NCBI RefSeq assembly: GCF_000499845.2
Contig: NC_023757.2
Span: 4,312,118 to 4,376,117 of the forward strand
DNA from: Phaseolus vulgaris
Lineage: Eukaryota; Streptophyta; Magnoliopsida; Fabales; Fabaceae
DNA: 64,000 nt
Reading direction: 5' to 3'
Part shown: piece by piece, positions 33,788 to 46,400 of the stretch
How the letters are laid out: each line of letters opens with the position of its first letter
How positions within the stretch are numbered: the stretch's first letter is position 1
Program-made: the position numbers and the translations under genes
The notes under the pieces: model-generated
Database searches by the model: none
Told to the model about the DNA's origin: nothing
What the model saw: the letters and a program-made list of their open reading frames with translations, nothing else

Positions 33788-36700
33788 ATGGAGAATCATC
33801 AAAAGGGCAGAGAACAACCTAAGAAAGTGAAGATATTGAACACGAGTTCACTACAAATAAACGAAAAAGATGCCTCTCAATTGGTTGGTTCCATCGTGGA
33901 AAAGGGTATCTCTGATTCACACAATAACCCCACAACACCCTTCATCTCTTTTCCTAAACCCACTGTTCTTCCTTTCCCCGTTGCGCGCCACCGTTCACAT
34001 GGCCCTGTAAGTGCCCCTTATTCTCCTTCAACTCCCCTTTTGGCTACTACCCTTTTGATTGTAAAGCTTTAATATTCGTATATTGTATCGTATCTTGCTT
34101 GAATTTAATTGGAATGAAGGTGTGTTGTTATGGGTAAAGTATGAAAAGAAAAAAAAAATAGTCTTTTCTCATTTTTGCTATGCTTATAGTGAGTTTAACC
34201 GACGAGGGTATGCTTGAATTAAGATTTCGTGAGTGTTACTGGGAGATATATACGGAGTTCTACTTTGTTTTGGCTTGTGGTGTGGTTCACTGCATTTTTC
34301 TTCCTCTGTGTGTTTTTGAGTGAACGCAACAAATGAAATAGAGGGATTTTCTATTTCTTTGTCTCCCGTTAGATATGAGGATAAATTAGTTATCATTACC
34401 TGGTTTTGCGTGAAAAAAATCTGTGTAGGAGTAACCCAATGAACGTTTCATCAAGTCTGTTGAGCCTCAAAGGTCTTAGAAAGGCTATGAAAAATGAAAA
34501 TATGTACTGTTGTGGTGACTCATTTTGGTTTACTATGAATGTAATTTGTGTAAAGTGTAGTAAGCTTTTTGGACTGATAGTTAGGTTCTGGTGGTTTTAC
34601 AGCATTGGCGACCACTGAGAAGTGGAAAGGATGATGATGGTGAGGCTGAGGATAGTGACAATAATGTTGAGGATGAAGAAGATAAAATTTTCCAGGAGTT
34701 TGAAAGAGTTTCAGCCTTTGCTAAGCCGGTACAAAGGAGGAGAAAAACGGGTTTGGATTTTAGAAAATGGAAAGAGATCAGTTCGGATGATGGTTCTTCC
34801 TTGGGGAAGGAATCAGTGGAGGGGGTGTCAAGCTTTAGCCAAACTACAGGGAAAAAGAAGTATGAAAATGACAGTAACAGTAGAAACAAGAAAACTTCAT
34901 CTTCTGATGATAATGTCATTTCTCCAATGAAACTGGATACGAAACCACTGCTAGATGACTCAGATGGTGGGTTTATCAATTCAACCAAGACTATGGATAT
35001 AGATACATCAAATAAGGTGGATCATCAGGAGCAAAGTGAATTTGCTTCTGGATTAGACCAGATTTGCCCTGAGAGGATGCCTGATTACAATTTTGGATCC
35101 CTAGAGGAGCAAAGACCAGGGCAAACTCACTTAAATTCAAGCATGCCGTCTTTTTCTAATTCGAATAGTATTATAAGTGACCAAAAGTCTATGTCACTGG
35201 AAAGTGAAATTAATTATGAGAATCAAGTTCGGATTCAGAAAATGTCAGCTCAGGAGATTGCAGAAGCCCAGGCTGAGATAATGGAGAAGATGAGTCCTGC
35301 ATTACTAGAAGTACTACAGAAGAGGGGGCAGGAGAAATTGAAGAAACGTGATATTTTAAAGTCAGAAGTGGGTATTGGCTCAGAATCTTTGAAGGGATAT
35401 AGTCACAGTCTTCAGGTTGCCAAGCATCTGCACACAGAGAATGGTGTTTCTCAAACATTGACGACGCCACCATCCAAAGAAAAGCTAGATGATAAAAAAA
35501 TTAGCTCACAGACTTCAACCACCGCTAGTAGTAGCTTATGGAATTCTTGGAGCAGTAGAGTAGAGGCTGTAAGGGAGCTACGATTTTCTTTGGATGGGGA
35601 TGTTGTGGATTCTGAACGGTCATCAGTCTACGGTACACCTTTCTATTCTTATGTTTTTTAACTATCTTTTGAGTTATAATGTTAGGATGATGCTTTGTAT
35701 GATCCCTGCATGTTATAGTATCTCCTTGTACTGTTCTGGATTCTGTATTTAACTGATATATGTTGGCTAAGAATTTTGTTATTGGTCAGTTATTGCTGAC
35801 AGATTAATTTAGAAACTGGATCTGAAACTAAAAAAAATGAATTTCCAGAAGAAGAAAGTAACTGTGTTTATTTCCAAAAATGTAATGAGAGACGTTTTGT
35901 ACCTCTGTATCTTTCAGCTTGAGCTATCCATCCTAACGGATCAGTTCCCTCAAACGTGGGCAACTCCACCCTTTTAACCCTAGGGCGAAGTGGTTCTTCC
36001 TTATCTTTATTAAATCCATTATTGTCAATGTCTTCCTTTTCTCTTTTCTTGTCCTATTGAATTTTCTCCTCCATCTGACAGTTTCTTTCTTTTCTTGATT
36101 TCAACAACAGTTCCTGTATTTCTCTCATATCTGGTATGCTTTCTTTTACTAGAGTCATGTCTGATCTCAAGTTTGAAATATTCTTCCTCTGTTCGCTGGT
36201 CCATTTCTCGAAAGCATTCACTCTACTTTCCATTATGCCACTCAATGATCTGGCAGGTCAAACCAAATTTGTTAGGAGCTTTGACAAAGAAGGTAAAATG
36301 CAGAAAAGAAATTGTAGGGGTAGTCCCTCCAAACGGTATTACTTCTCAGAAAACATCCAAACCAAGGTTTACAAAGGAAAATAGTTCCTTTCACACAGGG
36401 CATTCCCTGTTACAAAACAATCCTCATCCTCATCTACCTCATAAGAAAACAATATATAGGCTTCCTAAAAGAAAGTCTCAGCCCCCTTCCCACAACAGCT
36501 GTCAACAGCTAACAGCTAACTAATTTTTAAAATTCCTTCTATAATAAAATTTTCATACTCTCTCATTATTCCCCTTTCTATCAGTTTGAGAATCTAATTT
36601 TAGTACAATTGCATGATTTTGCCTCATTTGCCGCATTTTGAATATTCATCAATCCAATATTTGCCTTCAATTTAGCTGGCTTCTATAGAGAGATTTTGTA

Positions 36701-39700
36701 AAGTTTGTGATTATTTTTCCAAATTTAATCTATATCAACATGTTACCATTTCCATGTGTATGATTTAGGCAATATATTTCTGGTAAATACAAAACAGGAA
36801 ACATTAAGATCAATGGTGTTGCTAAATTATGGTCTGTCTGAGAGCAGTGGGCTGAGAATATTATAACCCCCCTGCCTACCCCAATTGTACTAGAAATTAC
36901 AATACTGTTCTTACTGAAGCTTCCTTTGCTTCCAAATGTTTCCAAGTTCATAAATTCTATTAGCTTCCTGTTCTATATTAAGCATATTAGTTGTTAGCAT
37001 TTGCATAAAACAGAATGGAGGTCTGAATACAGATTATATTCATGGATGTCTGGAAAATTCTATATTTCTGCTAGTAAGTATTGATATCCATAAAGTCTTA
37101 GAATTTATGCTATATTCATTGATATCATGTTTATTTTGGAAATAGGCTGGAGGTTAACATATAAATTTTTAAATTTCTACATGACAATTCTTTGTCATGA
37201 TGCAGGTAATCTCACTGAACGCGACTATCTGCGGACTGAGGGAGACCCTGGTGCTGCTGGTTATACAATTAAAGAAGCAGTGGCACTCACTAGAAGTGTG
37301 GTATGTTATTTGTTGTAACATATTTCAGTTGGATATAGCAGTACATTGGATGTCTGAATTTGGAACAGTTTGGATGGCTTCACAAATCACAATTAGATAT
37401 TGGATAAAGAAAATTTATAATATTTCCCCTTTAGTAATGTAACATTTGCCAAATTTTTTTAGATTCCTGGACAAAGGGCCCTTGCATTGCATCTCCTGTC
37501 ATCTTTACTTGATAAGGCATTGCACAATATTTGTAAAGACAGAACACGGCATATGACAAAACCCGAGGACAAAGTTGACTGGGAGGCTGTTTGGGCTTTT
37601 GCACTGGGTCCAGAACCTGAGCTGGTGTTGTCACTTAGGTAAATTTTACTTTTTGGTCCAAGTTGTCCCTTTCTCTGGAATAATTTGTTTGGTGTTTTCA
37701 GTGAATATTGGCCTTGTTCCAAGAATCTTCAGCAGTTCCTGTATGTTAATTTTAGAGGATTTGATTCTAACAGAGAAGTCAAAAGGTCTTGGTGTTCTTG
37801 CTTTTTCTTTCGAGATACTTTTTTGGATAGAAATGCTAGCTTCGTCTCTTGTTGAGTCTTCTACGGAGTTGACTTGGGATCAAGTAGTTTTCCTAGCTTC
37901 TTTGTGGTGTTCTGGTTATGGTCTTTTTAGGCTTTTTTTTGTTGGATCAATGGAGACATCGGTATGTTTTATATGTCTCTTGATCTTTGTTTTTTACCTT
38001 AATTTTTGGTTGTTGTGTCTTTAGTTCTTGAGGCTTCTTATCCTCTTATATTTGTATATTTTTCTTATATATTAACAAATTCTTTGCTTATATAAGCTTT
38101 GTTAATTATTATGTTTTGGGTTCGCTGTTGTGTACATGGGATCTTCCTATTTTCGGCCTTTATTGTGGTCTTCTTCCTAGATTGCATTCATGGACCCCAC
38201 TTGGGTAATTTTATTACATGCATAGCTGTTTCTAAAATTCAATTGGAAGAGTGGGAGTTTAGATTGTGTACTTGACTCGTCATCCTTTTTCCTCATTTAG
38301 TTAATACCACAGTGTTGGTGAGACTAGATGGTATTATTATGATGTGTTTGATGCTCTATTTTGAGTAGCTTATGATAGATATTCTGATGAATACTTCAAT
38401 TCTTTCAAATTGTGTAGTCATTTAATTATTTTGTCCCCTATATGAGCATCACATGATGACAGTTGTGCTCTGATATTTTTGAAGGATATGTCTTGATGAT
38501 AATCACAATTCTGTAGTTCTGGCCTGTGCAAAAGTTGTTCAATGTGTATTGAGTTGTGATGAAAATGAGAACTACTGTGATATCTCTGAGGTGATTGAAT
38601 TTCTCATCTTAGAGTTATTATCTTTTAATTCGATACAGTTATTGTGCTTAAAATTATATCCATCTGATTTATTTAGTTTTTTAATTCCTGAAGATAGCAA
38701 CTTGTGACATGGATATTTGCACAGCTCCAGTTTTTAGGAGCAAACCAGATATTAATGTTGGATTTCTTCAAGGGGGTTTCTGGAAGTACAGTGCCAAACC
38801 TTCCAATATTCTCCCTTTTAGTGATGATTCAATGGATAATGATAATGAGACTGAAGGAAAACATACTATTCAAGATGATGTAGTTATTGCTGGGCAAGAT
38901 TTTACTGTAGGTCTAGTTCGCATGGGAATCCTTCCAAGACTTCGTTATCTTTTGGAGGTAAAACTTAATTAATAATTAATCATGTTGAAACATTAGAAGT
39001 CATGAGATTATGTGTACAAAGGTTATGGATATTTCTATTTTACAAATTTGAATATTTGAACTTCCATGTCAATTTCATTAGTCTTTAATGGTTGCAGACA
39101 GATCCTATGACAACTTTAGAAGAAAGTATTATTTCTATACTTATTGCCATAGCGAGACATTCACCTACATGTGCTAATGCTGTACTGAAATGCGAAAGAC
39201 TTGTTCAGACAATTGTGAATAGATTTACTGCTGACAATTTTGAAATTCGATCTTCTATGATAAAATCTGTAAGACTCTTCAAGGTGAGTGGGACTTTTCC
39301 ATTTTATTTTATAGGTTGATACATTTTCCCTTGTTACTGATGTAAAGTTATTTCTGCATCAGCATCTAGATAATCATTCCTAATGTTTTATTTTATTTTG
39401 GAAAAGGTGTTAGCTCGGTTAAACCGGATAATTTGTCTGGAGTTTATAAAGAAAGGGTATTTTCAGGCTATGATTTGGAATTTATATCAAAGTCCTTCCT
39501 CTGTTGACCAGTGGCTAAGGTTAGGGAAGGAAAAATGTAAACTCATGTCTGCTCTGATTGTTGAACAACTGCGTTTCTGGAGGGTTTGCATCCAATATGG
39601 ATATTGTGTGTCTTACTTCTCTGAAATGTTCCCTGCCTTGTGTTTTTGGTTGAATCCACTTTCATTTGAAAAACTTGTTGAAAACAATGTTTTCAATGAA

Positions 39701-42700
39701 TATACTTCCATCTCCAGGGAAGCATACCTTGTTCTGGAGTCTTTGTCTGGAAGACTTCCAAATTTATATTCAAAGCAATGTTTAAACAATCAACTTCCAG
39801 AATCTGCTGGTGACACAGAGGTATGGTCTTGGAGTTATGTTGGTCCAATGGTTGACTTAGCCATAAGGTGGATAGCAACTAGAAGTGATCCAGAAGTATT
39901 TAAATTCTTTGAGGGTCAGCAAGAAGGGAGATGCGACTATAGTTTCCGAGGTTTTTCATCAACTCCTTTGTTGTGGTTGTATACTGCAGTGACTAACATG
40001 CTTTTCAGAGTGCTTGAAAGGATGACATGGGGGGGTACTATGAGCCCACACGAAACTGAAGGCCATGTGCCATGGCTTCCAGAATTTGTACCTAAGATTG
40101 GACTTGAGTTGATCAAACATTGGCTTTTGGGCTTTTCTGCATCTGTTGGGACAAAATGTGGTGGAGATTCTGAAGGTGAATCTTTTATAAAGGAACTAAT
40201 TTATTTAAGGCAGAAGGATGATATTGAAATGTCTTTAGCTTCCACCTGTTGTCTAAATGGGATTTTGAAGATTATTACTACTATTGATAATCTGATACAG
40301 TCTGCCAAGATTGGCATCCCAAGCCAAGAAGAACAAAGTCTCGAGAAAGAAGGAAAAGTACTCAAGAGTGGCATCGTGAATGGGTTTATGGTTGACTTGA
40401 GGTATATGCTTGATGTTTTCATGTTTTCAGTTTCTTCTGGGTGGCACCACGTACAATCCATTGAGTCATTTGGCAGAGGAGGACCTGTACCAGGAGCAGG
40501 AATTGGATGGGGTGCCCCAGGTGGAGGATTTTGGTCAATGACAGTTTTATTGGCGCAAACAGATGCAAGATTTCTTGTCTGTTTGCTGGAAATATTTGAA
40601 AAAGCATCTAAAGATGTCGTGACTGAAGAAACAGCCTTCGCTGTGCAAAGGGTTAATGCCAGCTTGGGATTGTGTTTAACTGCAGGGCCTAGAGATAAGG
40701 TTGTTGTAGAGAAGACATTGGATCTCCTGCTCCAGGTCTCTTTATTGAAGCACCTTGATCTCTGTATACAGAATTATCTCTCTAATAAGACGGGTAAAAC
40801 CTTTAGCTGGCAACATGAAGAAGCGGATTACATACACTTCAGCAATATGTTATCCTCTCATTTTAGGAGCAGATGGCTGTCTGAAAAGGTGAAGTCTAAA
40901 GCTGTTGATGGCAGTAGTTCTTCTGGCATTAAGACTTCTCCAAAGGTTGGTTCTCATTTGGAAACCATTTATGAGGATTTGGACATGTCTTCCATGACAA
41001 GTCCATGCTGTAATACTTTAACATTAGAATGGGCTCACCAGAAACTACCACTTCCAGCTCACTTTTACCTCAGTCCAATCTCAACAATTTTCCATAGCAA
41101 GCGAGCTGGTAGTCACAAAGTTGATGATGTACTACACAATCCCTCTAATTTGCTTGAAGTTGCTAGATGTGGACTTTTCTTTGTTTTAGGTGTTGAAGCA
41201 ATGTCCAATTATCAAGGGCACATTCCTTCTCCTGTTCATCATGTATCATTAACATGGAAGTTACATTCCTTGTCTGTCAATTTTGTTGTTGGAATGGAAA
41301 TACTTGAACATGATCGGAGCAGGGATAATTTTGAAGCTTTGCAGGATCTTTATGGTGAGCTTCTTGATAGGGCAAGGTTTAACCAAAGTAAAGACATTAT
41401 TTCAGAAGATAAAAAGAATCAGGAGTTTCTGCGGTTCCAATCTGAGATTCATGAAAGTTACCCAACTTTCATCGAAGAGCTTATAGAGCAGTTTTCTGCT
41501 GTGTCTTATGGTGATGTGATTTTTGGCCGGCAAGTTTCACTTTATCTACATCGTTGTGTTGAAACTTCCATTCGCCTTGCTGCCTGGAATACACTATCCA
41601 ATGCTCGTGTTCTTGAGCTTTTGCCACCTTTAGAAAAGTGTTTGTCAAGTGCTGAAGGATACCTTGAACCTACCGAGGTAAGGAAACATATTCCATAATA
41701 TTGAAACTATTTTGCTATGAATCATTAGCTTGCTCTTATACTGTTTGAGTACTTGTTATTTTAATGTTTTGTTGGAGATTCACAATCACATCAACTAGAA
41801 TTATAGTATATAACTAGGCATAAATCTCACCTTACAAATTCATTTTGTGAGGTTGAATTAGATTTAAAGTTTGTTTTTTAAGACTTTTCTTTCTATATTA
41901 AAGATATTTGGTTGAATATAATATATAAGTTTATTTGTATTTTATTATACTTTTGTAAATTTTAGAAGGGTAGTTGCTTAAATTTTTTATTTAAATCATA
42001 AAAGCACATGCCACAAAGTACAAGATTTTCTTGCATCAACTAAAATTGTTTAAAATATTGATTTTTTTAAATGTTTAAAAGGATGCATTATTCATCTTTG
42101 ATGGCATTTACTTTGTGTTTTAGGGGTTAAGAGATGCGGCGTATTTTTGTAGATTACCTGTTAGGACTTCTAATCCCAAAAACGACATGTTAAATACAAT
42201 CACAGAAAATGTTAAAGGATGCATAACAGTATTATCTGATTTTTTTTTCTCTAGATATTTGCCTAGCCCTACTATTAGTATTTGCAGTGGACTAACCAAT
42301 ATAGGTTAAAATAAAAAAATGTAACAGAAGGAAGGTATAGATAATAATATTGCTCCTTGCGATGGTTATGTGAAAGCAGAGGTGTAGTGTTTGACTAGAG
42401 AAAATATTTATTTTCATTGAACATGAAGAAGAATTTTAAGAGGAGAAAAATGAAGATGGTGATTACAGACAAGCTCTTATTGATCTTATCAAACACTCAC
42501 TTTATGGATAATGTTTGGTCATGTTAATCTATTGCTGTATTGGCCATGTTGCAGAATTTGTGTTAAATAATTTTCTATGTTTGACATTTATTTGTTGTAC
42601 TGTAGCATTATGCACTTCAAGGAAGCTTTTGTGAGAACAGGAAGTACCTAACTAGTGGTTGCTCCAGCAATACAATGTATCTAAATTACCTTTAATGGTG

Positions 42701-43505
42701 TACTGTATCTCTCTGCAGGATAATGAAGCAATTTTGGAGGCTTATGCAAAGTCGTGGGTTTCAGATGCCCTTGACAGAGCTGCAATTCGAGGATCAGTTG
42801 CATATACTCTTGTTGTTCATCATCTTTGCTCTTTTATATTTCATGCCTGTCCCACGGATAAGCTATTGCTGCGAAACAGACTTGTTAGATCTCTCTTGCG
42901 AGATTATGCTGGGAAATCGCAACATGAGGTAACCAAAGTTTTAACCCTGATGGGGATGGACAAATTGTAGTTGAGGCAAATCTCCATTCAGAACTTGTGC
43001 TTCCATTAATTATTCCAATCTGAATCTGATTAAGGAAATCAAATGGTATATGTGAATATGTGTGTGCTTGTTCTGTCATCATATTTGTTTGGATGTATCA
43101 ACTAGCATTTGTGCCTACCAAATAAAATCTCAAGATTGTGCAGTGAGACATCACTGCTTAGATAAATCCTAGTTGCAGTATCTTCTATAGCCATGGATGA
43201 AGTATAACTTAAGATTTTTTTCCCTATCTCTATACATTGTTGCATCTGTATTTACAATTTCACATGCATTATAGTGGTGTAACCAAACATTACTAATGGA
43301 ACTTCTATTACAGAGAATGTTATTGAACCTCATTCACCATAACAAGTCATCAACATCTGTCATGGACGAGCAGCTGAATGGTGTGCTTCCTGAAAAGAGT
43401 TGGTTAGAGTCCAGATTCAAAATATTGGTTGAGGCTTGTGAGGGAAATTCCTCTCTTTTGACAGTAGTAGATAAGTTGAAGGGCGTTCTTGAAGAGAAGA
43501 GTTAA
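33788..43505 (+). CDS. IYO: MINIYO / RPAP1-type RNA polymerase II-associated protein
   Basis: Ten coding exons join in frame with GT..AG introns: 33788-34006, 34603-35632, 37206-37300, 37463-37638, 38485-38590, 38694-38957, 39098-39283, 39407-41677, 42719-42928 and 43314-43505 (4749 nt, 1582 aa; Arabidopsis IYO is about 1.46 kaa). The ATG at 33788 is the first in frame. Near the N-terminus LVGSIVEKGISD and FPVARHRSHGP match IYO. The RPAP1 N-terminal motif is at about residues 276-322 (MSAQEIAEAQAEI...LLEVLQKRG). The RPAP1 C-terminal-type motif is at about 396-470 (RFSLDGDVV...RTEGDPGAAGYTIKEAV...IPGQRAL). The long remainder is helical-repeat-like. IYO enters the nucleus to promote Pol II elongation and switch on cell differentiation. 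No break was seen; introns 2 and 8 hold transposon relics. Confidence 0.93.
35900..36590 (-). mobile_element. Ty3/gypsy gag and LTR relic, antisense in MINIYO intron 2
   Basis: On the minus strand, from an ATG at 36245, a frame reads a charged helical N-terminus to a stop near 36057. In continuing sequence it gives EPLRPRVKRVELPTFEGTDP and then LGWIAQAERY near 35915, the conserved start of the gypsy gag domain. Sequence at 36250-36590 beyond the ATG (GCTGTCAACAGCTAACAGC words) may be leader and LTR. The relic is truncated just inside gag. It sits wholly within the intron 35633-37205, so splicing is probably unaffected. Confidence 0.6.
41770..41885 (+). mobile_element. Solo TRIM LTR in MINIYO intron 8
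   Basis: TGTTGGAGATTCACAATCAC... runs through CTCACCTTACAAATTCATTTTGTGAGGTTGAATTAGATTTAAAGT. It aligns end to end with the LTRs of the TRIM array at 47247-48277 (read on their own minus strand), with many C-to-T and G-to-A changes. Orientation is opposite to the array on the window. No PBS or internal part was seen, so it is a solo LTR. Confidence 0.6.
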
Positions 43506-44229
43506 CCAATCTATAGAATGATATAAGAAAGAACAACAAAGGCTTGTATATAGGATTTTCCAATGGGGTTTCTGATGTACTATTGGAGCATACATGATAT
43601 TGGTATTTATTTTTGTTAGAGTGGAGTCTTTTTTTTCATTATGGTAACCATTTCATAAGGTATGCAATGTACATAATGAAAGGATTAAAGAATTTTTGTT
43701 ATTATAAACATTTATTCAACTTTCTCTTTCATCACACTTTTACTCTTTTTACTTTATCAAGTTCCTTTCTATAATCTCACTTTACATCTACAATTTTTTC
43801 TCATTTTTTTCTTCCTATCTCTTTTCTTACCACTCAAATGTAGTCCAAAATGAGTTTGAGTTTGGTGTTGAGTATTATCCATTGTTTGACAAAATCAATA
43901 ATTAATAATAAAAATAAATAACAGACATCATAATAATAATATTCTGTAAAAACTAAATAGTGTCAAAATGCTTAATTTTAATTTATATATTTTCCAACTT
44001 TTTCAATCGAATAACTTCAACTTTTCATTTATTTTTCTTCTTTTTCACTCATTTATTTGTCAATTTTTTTTCTTTTGTATTAAACACTTTGAAGTGATAC
44101 AATGGAAAGAAAGAAACATTATTCTTTTTCCTTTTATTTTAATTCATTCCGTATATATAAGGTTTTCACATGTAATTTATGTTTACGATTAGACGAAGCT
44201 TCAAAATCAACTTAAATAAAAAAAATTTG
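43506..44229. other. MINIYO 3' region and intergenic DNA
   Basis: AT-rich with pyrimidine tracts near 43715-43830. No gene is seen; the plus-strand open frame 43968-44192 is low complexity (F/N/I). Confidence 0.45.
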
Positions 44230-44602
44230 GCAATTTTTTTCCTGTACCATATCAATTTTAACTTACACCCTATCATTTTTTCAAATTTTCAAAATTATCC
44301 TTATTCTGGATTTGAAAATCCAGAATAGTAAATATAATTCAAAAATAAAAAATACATTCTGGACAAAAAAGTTTGGAAGACAAAATTAAAAATGCATTCC
44401 ATTCCGGATAAAATTTTCAAAATTAAAAAGTGTGTTTTGGAAATTGAAATCCAAAATATTTCTGAACAAAAGGTTACGGAAGTAATTTTTATTTACACTC
44501 TCTTTTTATGTAAGGTTATTTTTGTCATTTAAGAGGGGCATTTTTGTCATTCTCAATAGAATATTAGGTATTGGAATTGATATGGTGCAGAGAGAAATTG
44601 CT
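44230..44602. mobile_element. Mutator-like MITE, decayed
   Basis: Starts GGCAATTTTTTTCCTGTACCATATCAATTTT and ends AATTGATATGGTGCAGAGAGAAATTGCT, imperfect terminal inverted repeats of about 30 bases. Flanks AAAAAATTT (44221-44229) and AAATAATTT (44603-44611) match at 8 of 9. The inside has AT-rich CCAGAAT/ATTCTGG words. Same family as the next element. Confidence 0.55.
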
Positions 44603-44644
44603 AAATAATTTTCTTTAGCTTGATCCTATGTAGTATGAGTAAGG

Positions 44645-45200
44645 GGCAAATTCTTCCTACACCCAACATTTTTGACCTGCACCCAATACAATTTTAAAAT
44701 TTCGAAAATTCCCTTTATTCCATAAATCAAAATCCAGAATAGATAATAATACATTCTGCAAAAATAAATACTAAAGAGTTGTGGCAATTTCTCCCTCCAT
44801 CATATGAATTTCAGCATGCACCTAATCAGTTCTAGAAGATGACAAAAATACCCCTCCTAAATGATGAAAATAACCTTATACAAAAATGGGAAAAATTATT
44901 TTTGAAAGTTTTATCTGAAATATTTTGGATTTCAATTTTCGGAACATATTTTTGAATTCTGAATTTTTTTTATCCAGTTTAGTTGTGTTCAGAATTTTTT
45001 TTCCAGCATGTATTTTTTTATTTCTCAATTATAATTATTATTTTGGATTTTTTAATTTGGAATAAGGGTAGTTTTGGAAATTTAAAAAATTGATATGGTG
45101 GTGGAGGTTAAAATTGATATGGTGCAGGAGGGTAGTTTTGGAAATTTATAAAATTGATATGGTGGAGGTTAAAACTGATATGGTGCAGGAAGAATTTGCC
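44645..45200. mobile_element. Mutator-like MITE with perfect 9-bp target duplication
   Basis: The element starts GGCAAATTCTTCC and ends GGAAGAATTTGCC, perfect 13-base terminal inverted repeats. It is flanked by TGAGTAAGG at 44636-44644 and 45201-45209, a perfect 9-bp duplication, which is the Mutator signature. The right part holds an internal tandem duplication (GGTAGTTTTGGAAATTT...ATTGATATGGTG, about 45069 and 45131). Another terminal-like TGGCAATTTCTCCCTCCATCATATGAATTTC lies at about 44780, suggesting nesting. Confidence 0.75.
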
Positions 45201-45209
45201 TGAGTAAGG

Positions 45210-45749
45210 CCATGTTAGCCCACATATTAATGGGTTAGTTTATTTATTTTTTATGTTAATTTTTTTTTGTTTTTAATTCTTATATTGTCATATGAAATAA
45301 ATAAATTATTGCATGTCTTTTCTTCTCTTCATCTCTTCCTTTCTCGTGTGTGCCTTCATCTCCTTTGTTGCACCTCATCTCTTGTGTCACCTTCATCGTT
45401 TTTGGGTGCATGTTTTTCCACATGTTATTGTTTTCTTCAATTTTAAAAAAATAAAATAATGTCATTTTTATATTTATTAATTTGAGTATGAAATAAAAAA
45501 TAATAATTCAAAATTGATATCATTCGTGTAATTTGTGAATGAGCTTAGGAGCATTCTATATGAATTAATGGAGCTTAAATTCTCAACAATAATCTACGAC
45601 TTATCATGTGTATTGAGCCTTCTTGTACAACCAAAACTTGGAAGCATTGTTTTACAAGGAACAACCACTTCGGTTTTTGTTTTTCATTTGAAACGTGAAT
45701 ACGCTATTTTCACTTTTAGACAACTATTGTGTTTGAAACGTCAATAATG
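45210..45749. other. Intergenic, one unassigned open frame
   Basis: A plus-strand open frame at 45535-45747 (about 70 codons, LQGTTTSVFVFHLKREYAIF) has somewhat protein-like composition, but I cannot place it in a family and there are no supporting splice or promoter signals. It could be a retroelement scrap. Confidence 0.3.
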
Positions 45750-45760
45750 TGTTTGAATTT

Positions 45761-45866
45761 TCTCTGAGCGAGAGAAGAAAATAGGGTTTCGATTTTGTAA
45801 AAGGGTTGGGATACCCCTCTTGTATCCCCTTAATTTAAATTAATTCTTTGCTGATAAAAAAAAATA
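45761..45866 (+). mobile_element. Minimal LINE insertion (about 106 bp, 3' end only)
   Basis: GGGTTGGGATACCCCTCTTGTATCCCCTTAATTT...TTGCTGATAAAAAAAAA matches the 3' end of the LINE at 8586-10848. It is flanked by an 11-base duplication TGTTTGAATTT (45750-45760 and 45867-45877). It is therefore an extreme 5' truncation of the same LINE family. Confidence 0.75.
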
Positions 45867-45877
45867 TGTTTGAATTT

Positions 45878-46104
45878 ATTTCATGATTAAAAATAATCAA
45901 TTGACAAAATATCAACTTTAATTTTTCTATGATATCACCGTAATTTTATATGCATTTTCCAAATATACTAATATATATAAGCAAACTTTTCTATAAGCAC
46001 TTATATGAAACAAAAATAAGAATGAAACAAATTAATTGAGTTTCTCTAAAAACCAACTTACACAAGTTCAAATAAAATAAAATAAATGAGTTAATTGATT
46101 TTAT
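45878..46104. other. AT-rich spacer
   Basis: Short AT-rich stretch between the LINE stub and the MITE at 46105; nothing recognised. Confidence 0.4.
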
Positions 46105-46381
46105 CAATTAATTTCTAAATTAGTATCTAGTTAGTTACCAAAGTTTTATATACCAATTTTAGAATCTAAGTTAATTGGTAGCTAAAACCTTATTAGCTAA
46201 AAACTTGGTAGCTAATTAGATATCAATTTATAAACTAGTTTAAATTTTTTATTAATAATAGTAACTATTTTAGATACTAATAATTTTTTTAGTCTCTAAA
46301 ATAATATATAATTTAATTAATATAGTGACAAATAATATTTGGTCTCTAAATTGGTTTCTATTTAATGATTTTCTTGTAGTG
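46105..46381. mobile_element. CACTA-type MITE, left end lost
   Basis: The right terminus TTTTCTTGTAGTG (ending 46381) is the complement of CACTACAAGAAAA. The body carries the family core (ATTAGTATCTAGTTAGTTACCAAAG and its inverted partner TTGGTAGCTAATTAGATATC). The left CACTA end is not found. Confidence 0.55.
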
Positions 46382-46400
46382 ATATAATGTTTTAAAAAGT

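Noticed and set aside
34581..34988. Minus-strand open frame opposite MINIYO exon 2
   Set aside because: A Ser/Phe/Leu-rich shadow of the acidic coding strand.
37575..38024. Plus-strand open frame running out of MINIYO exon 4
   Set aside because: It reads through the GT donor at 37639 into intron 4; the F/L-rich part has no homology I recognise, and the splice to 38485 restores the known protein.
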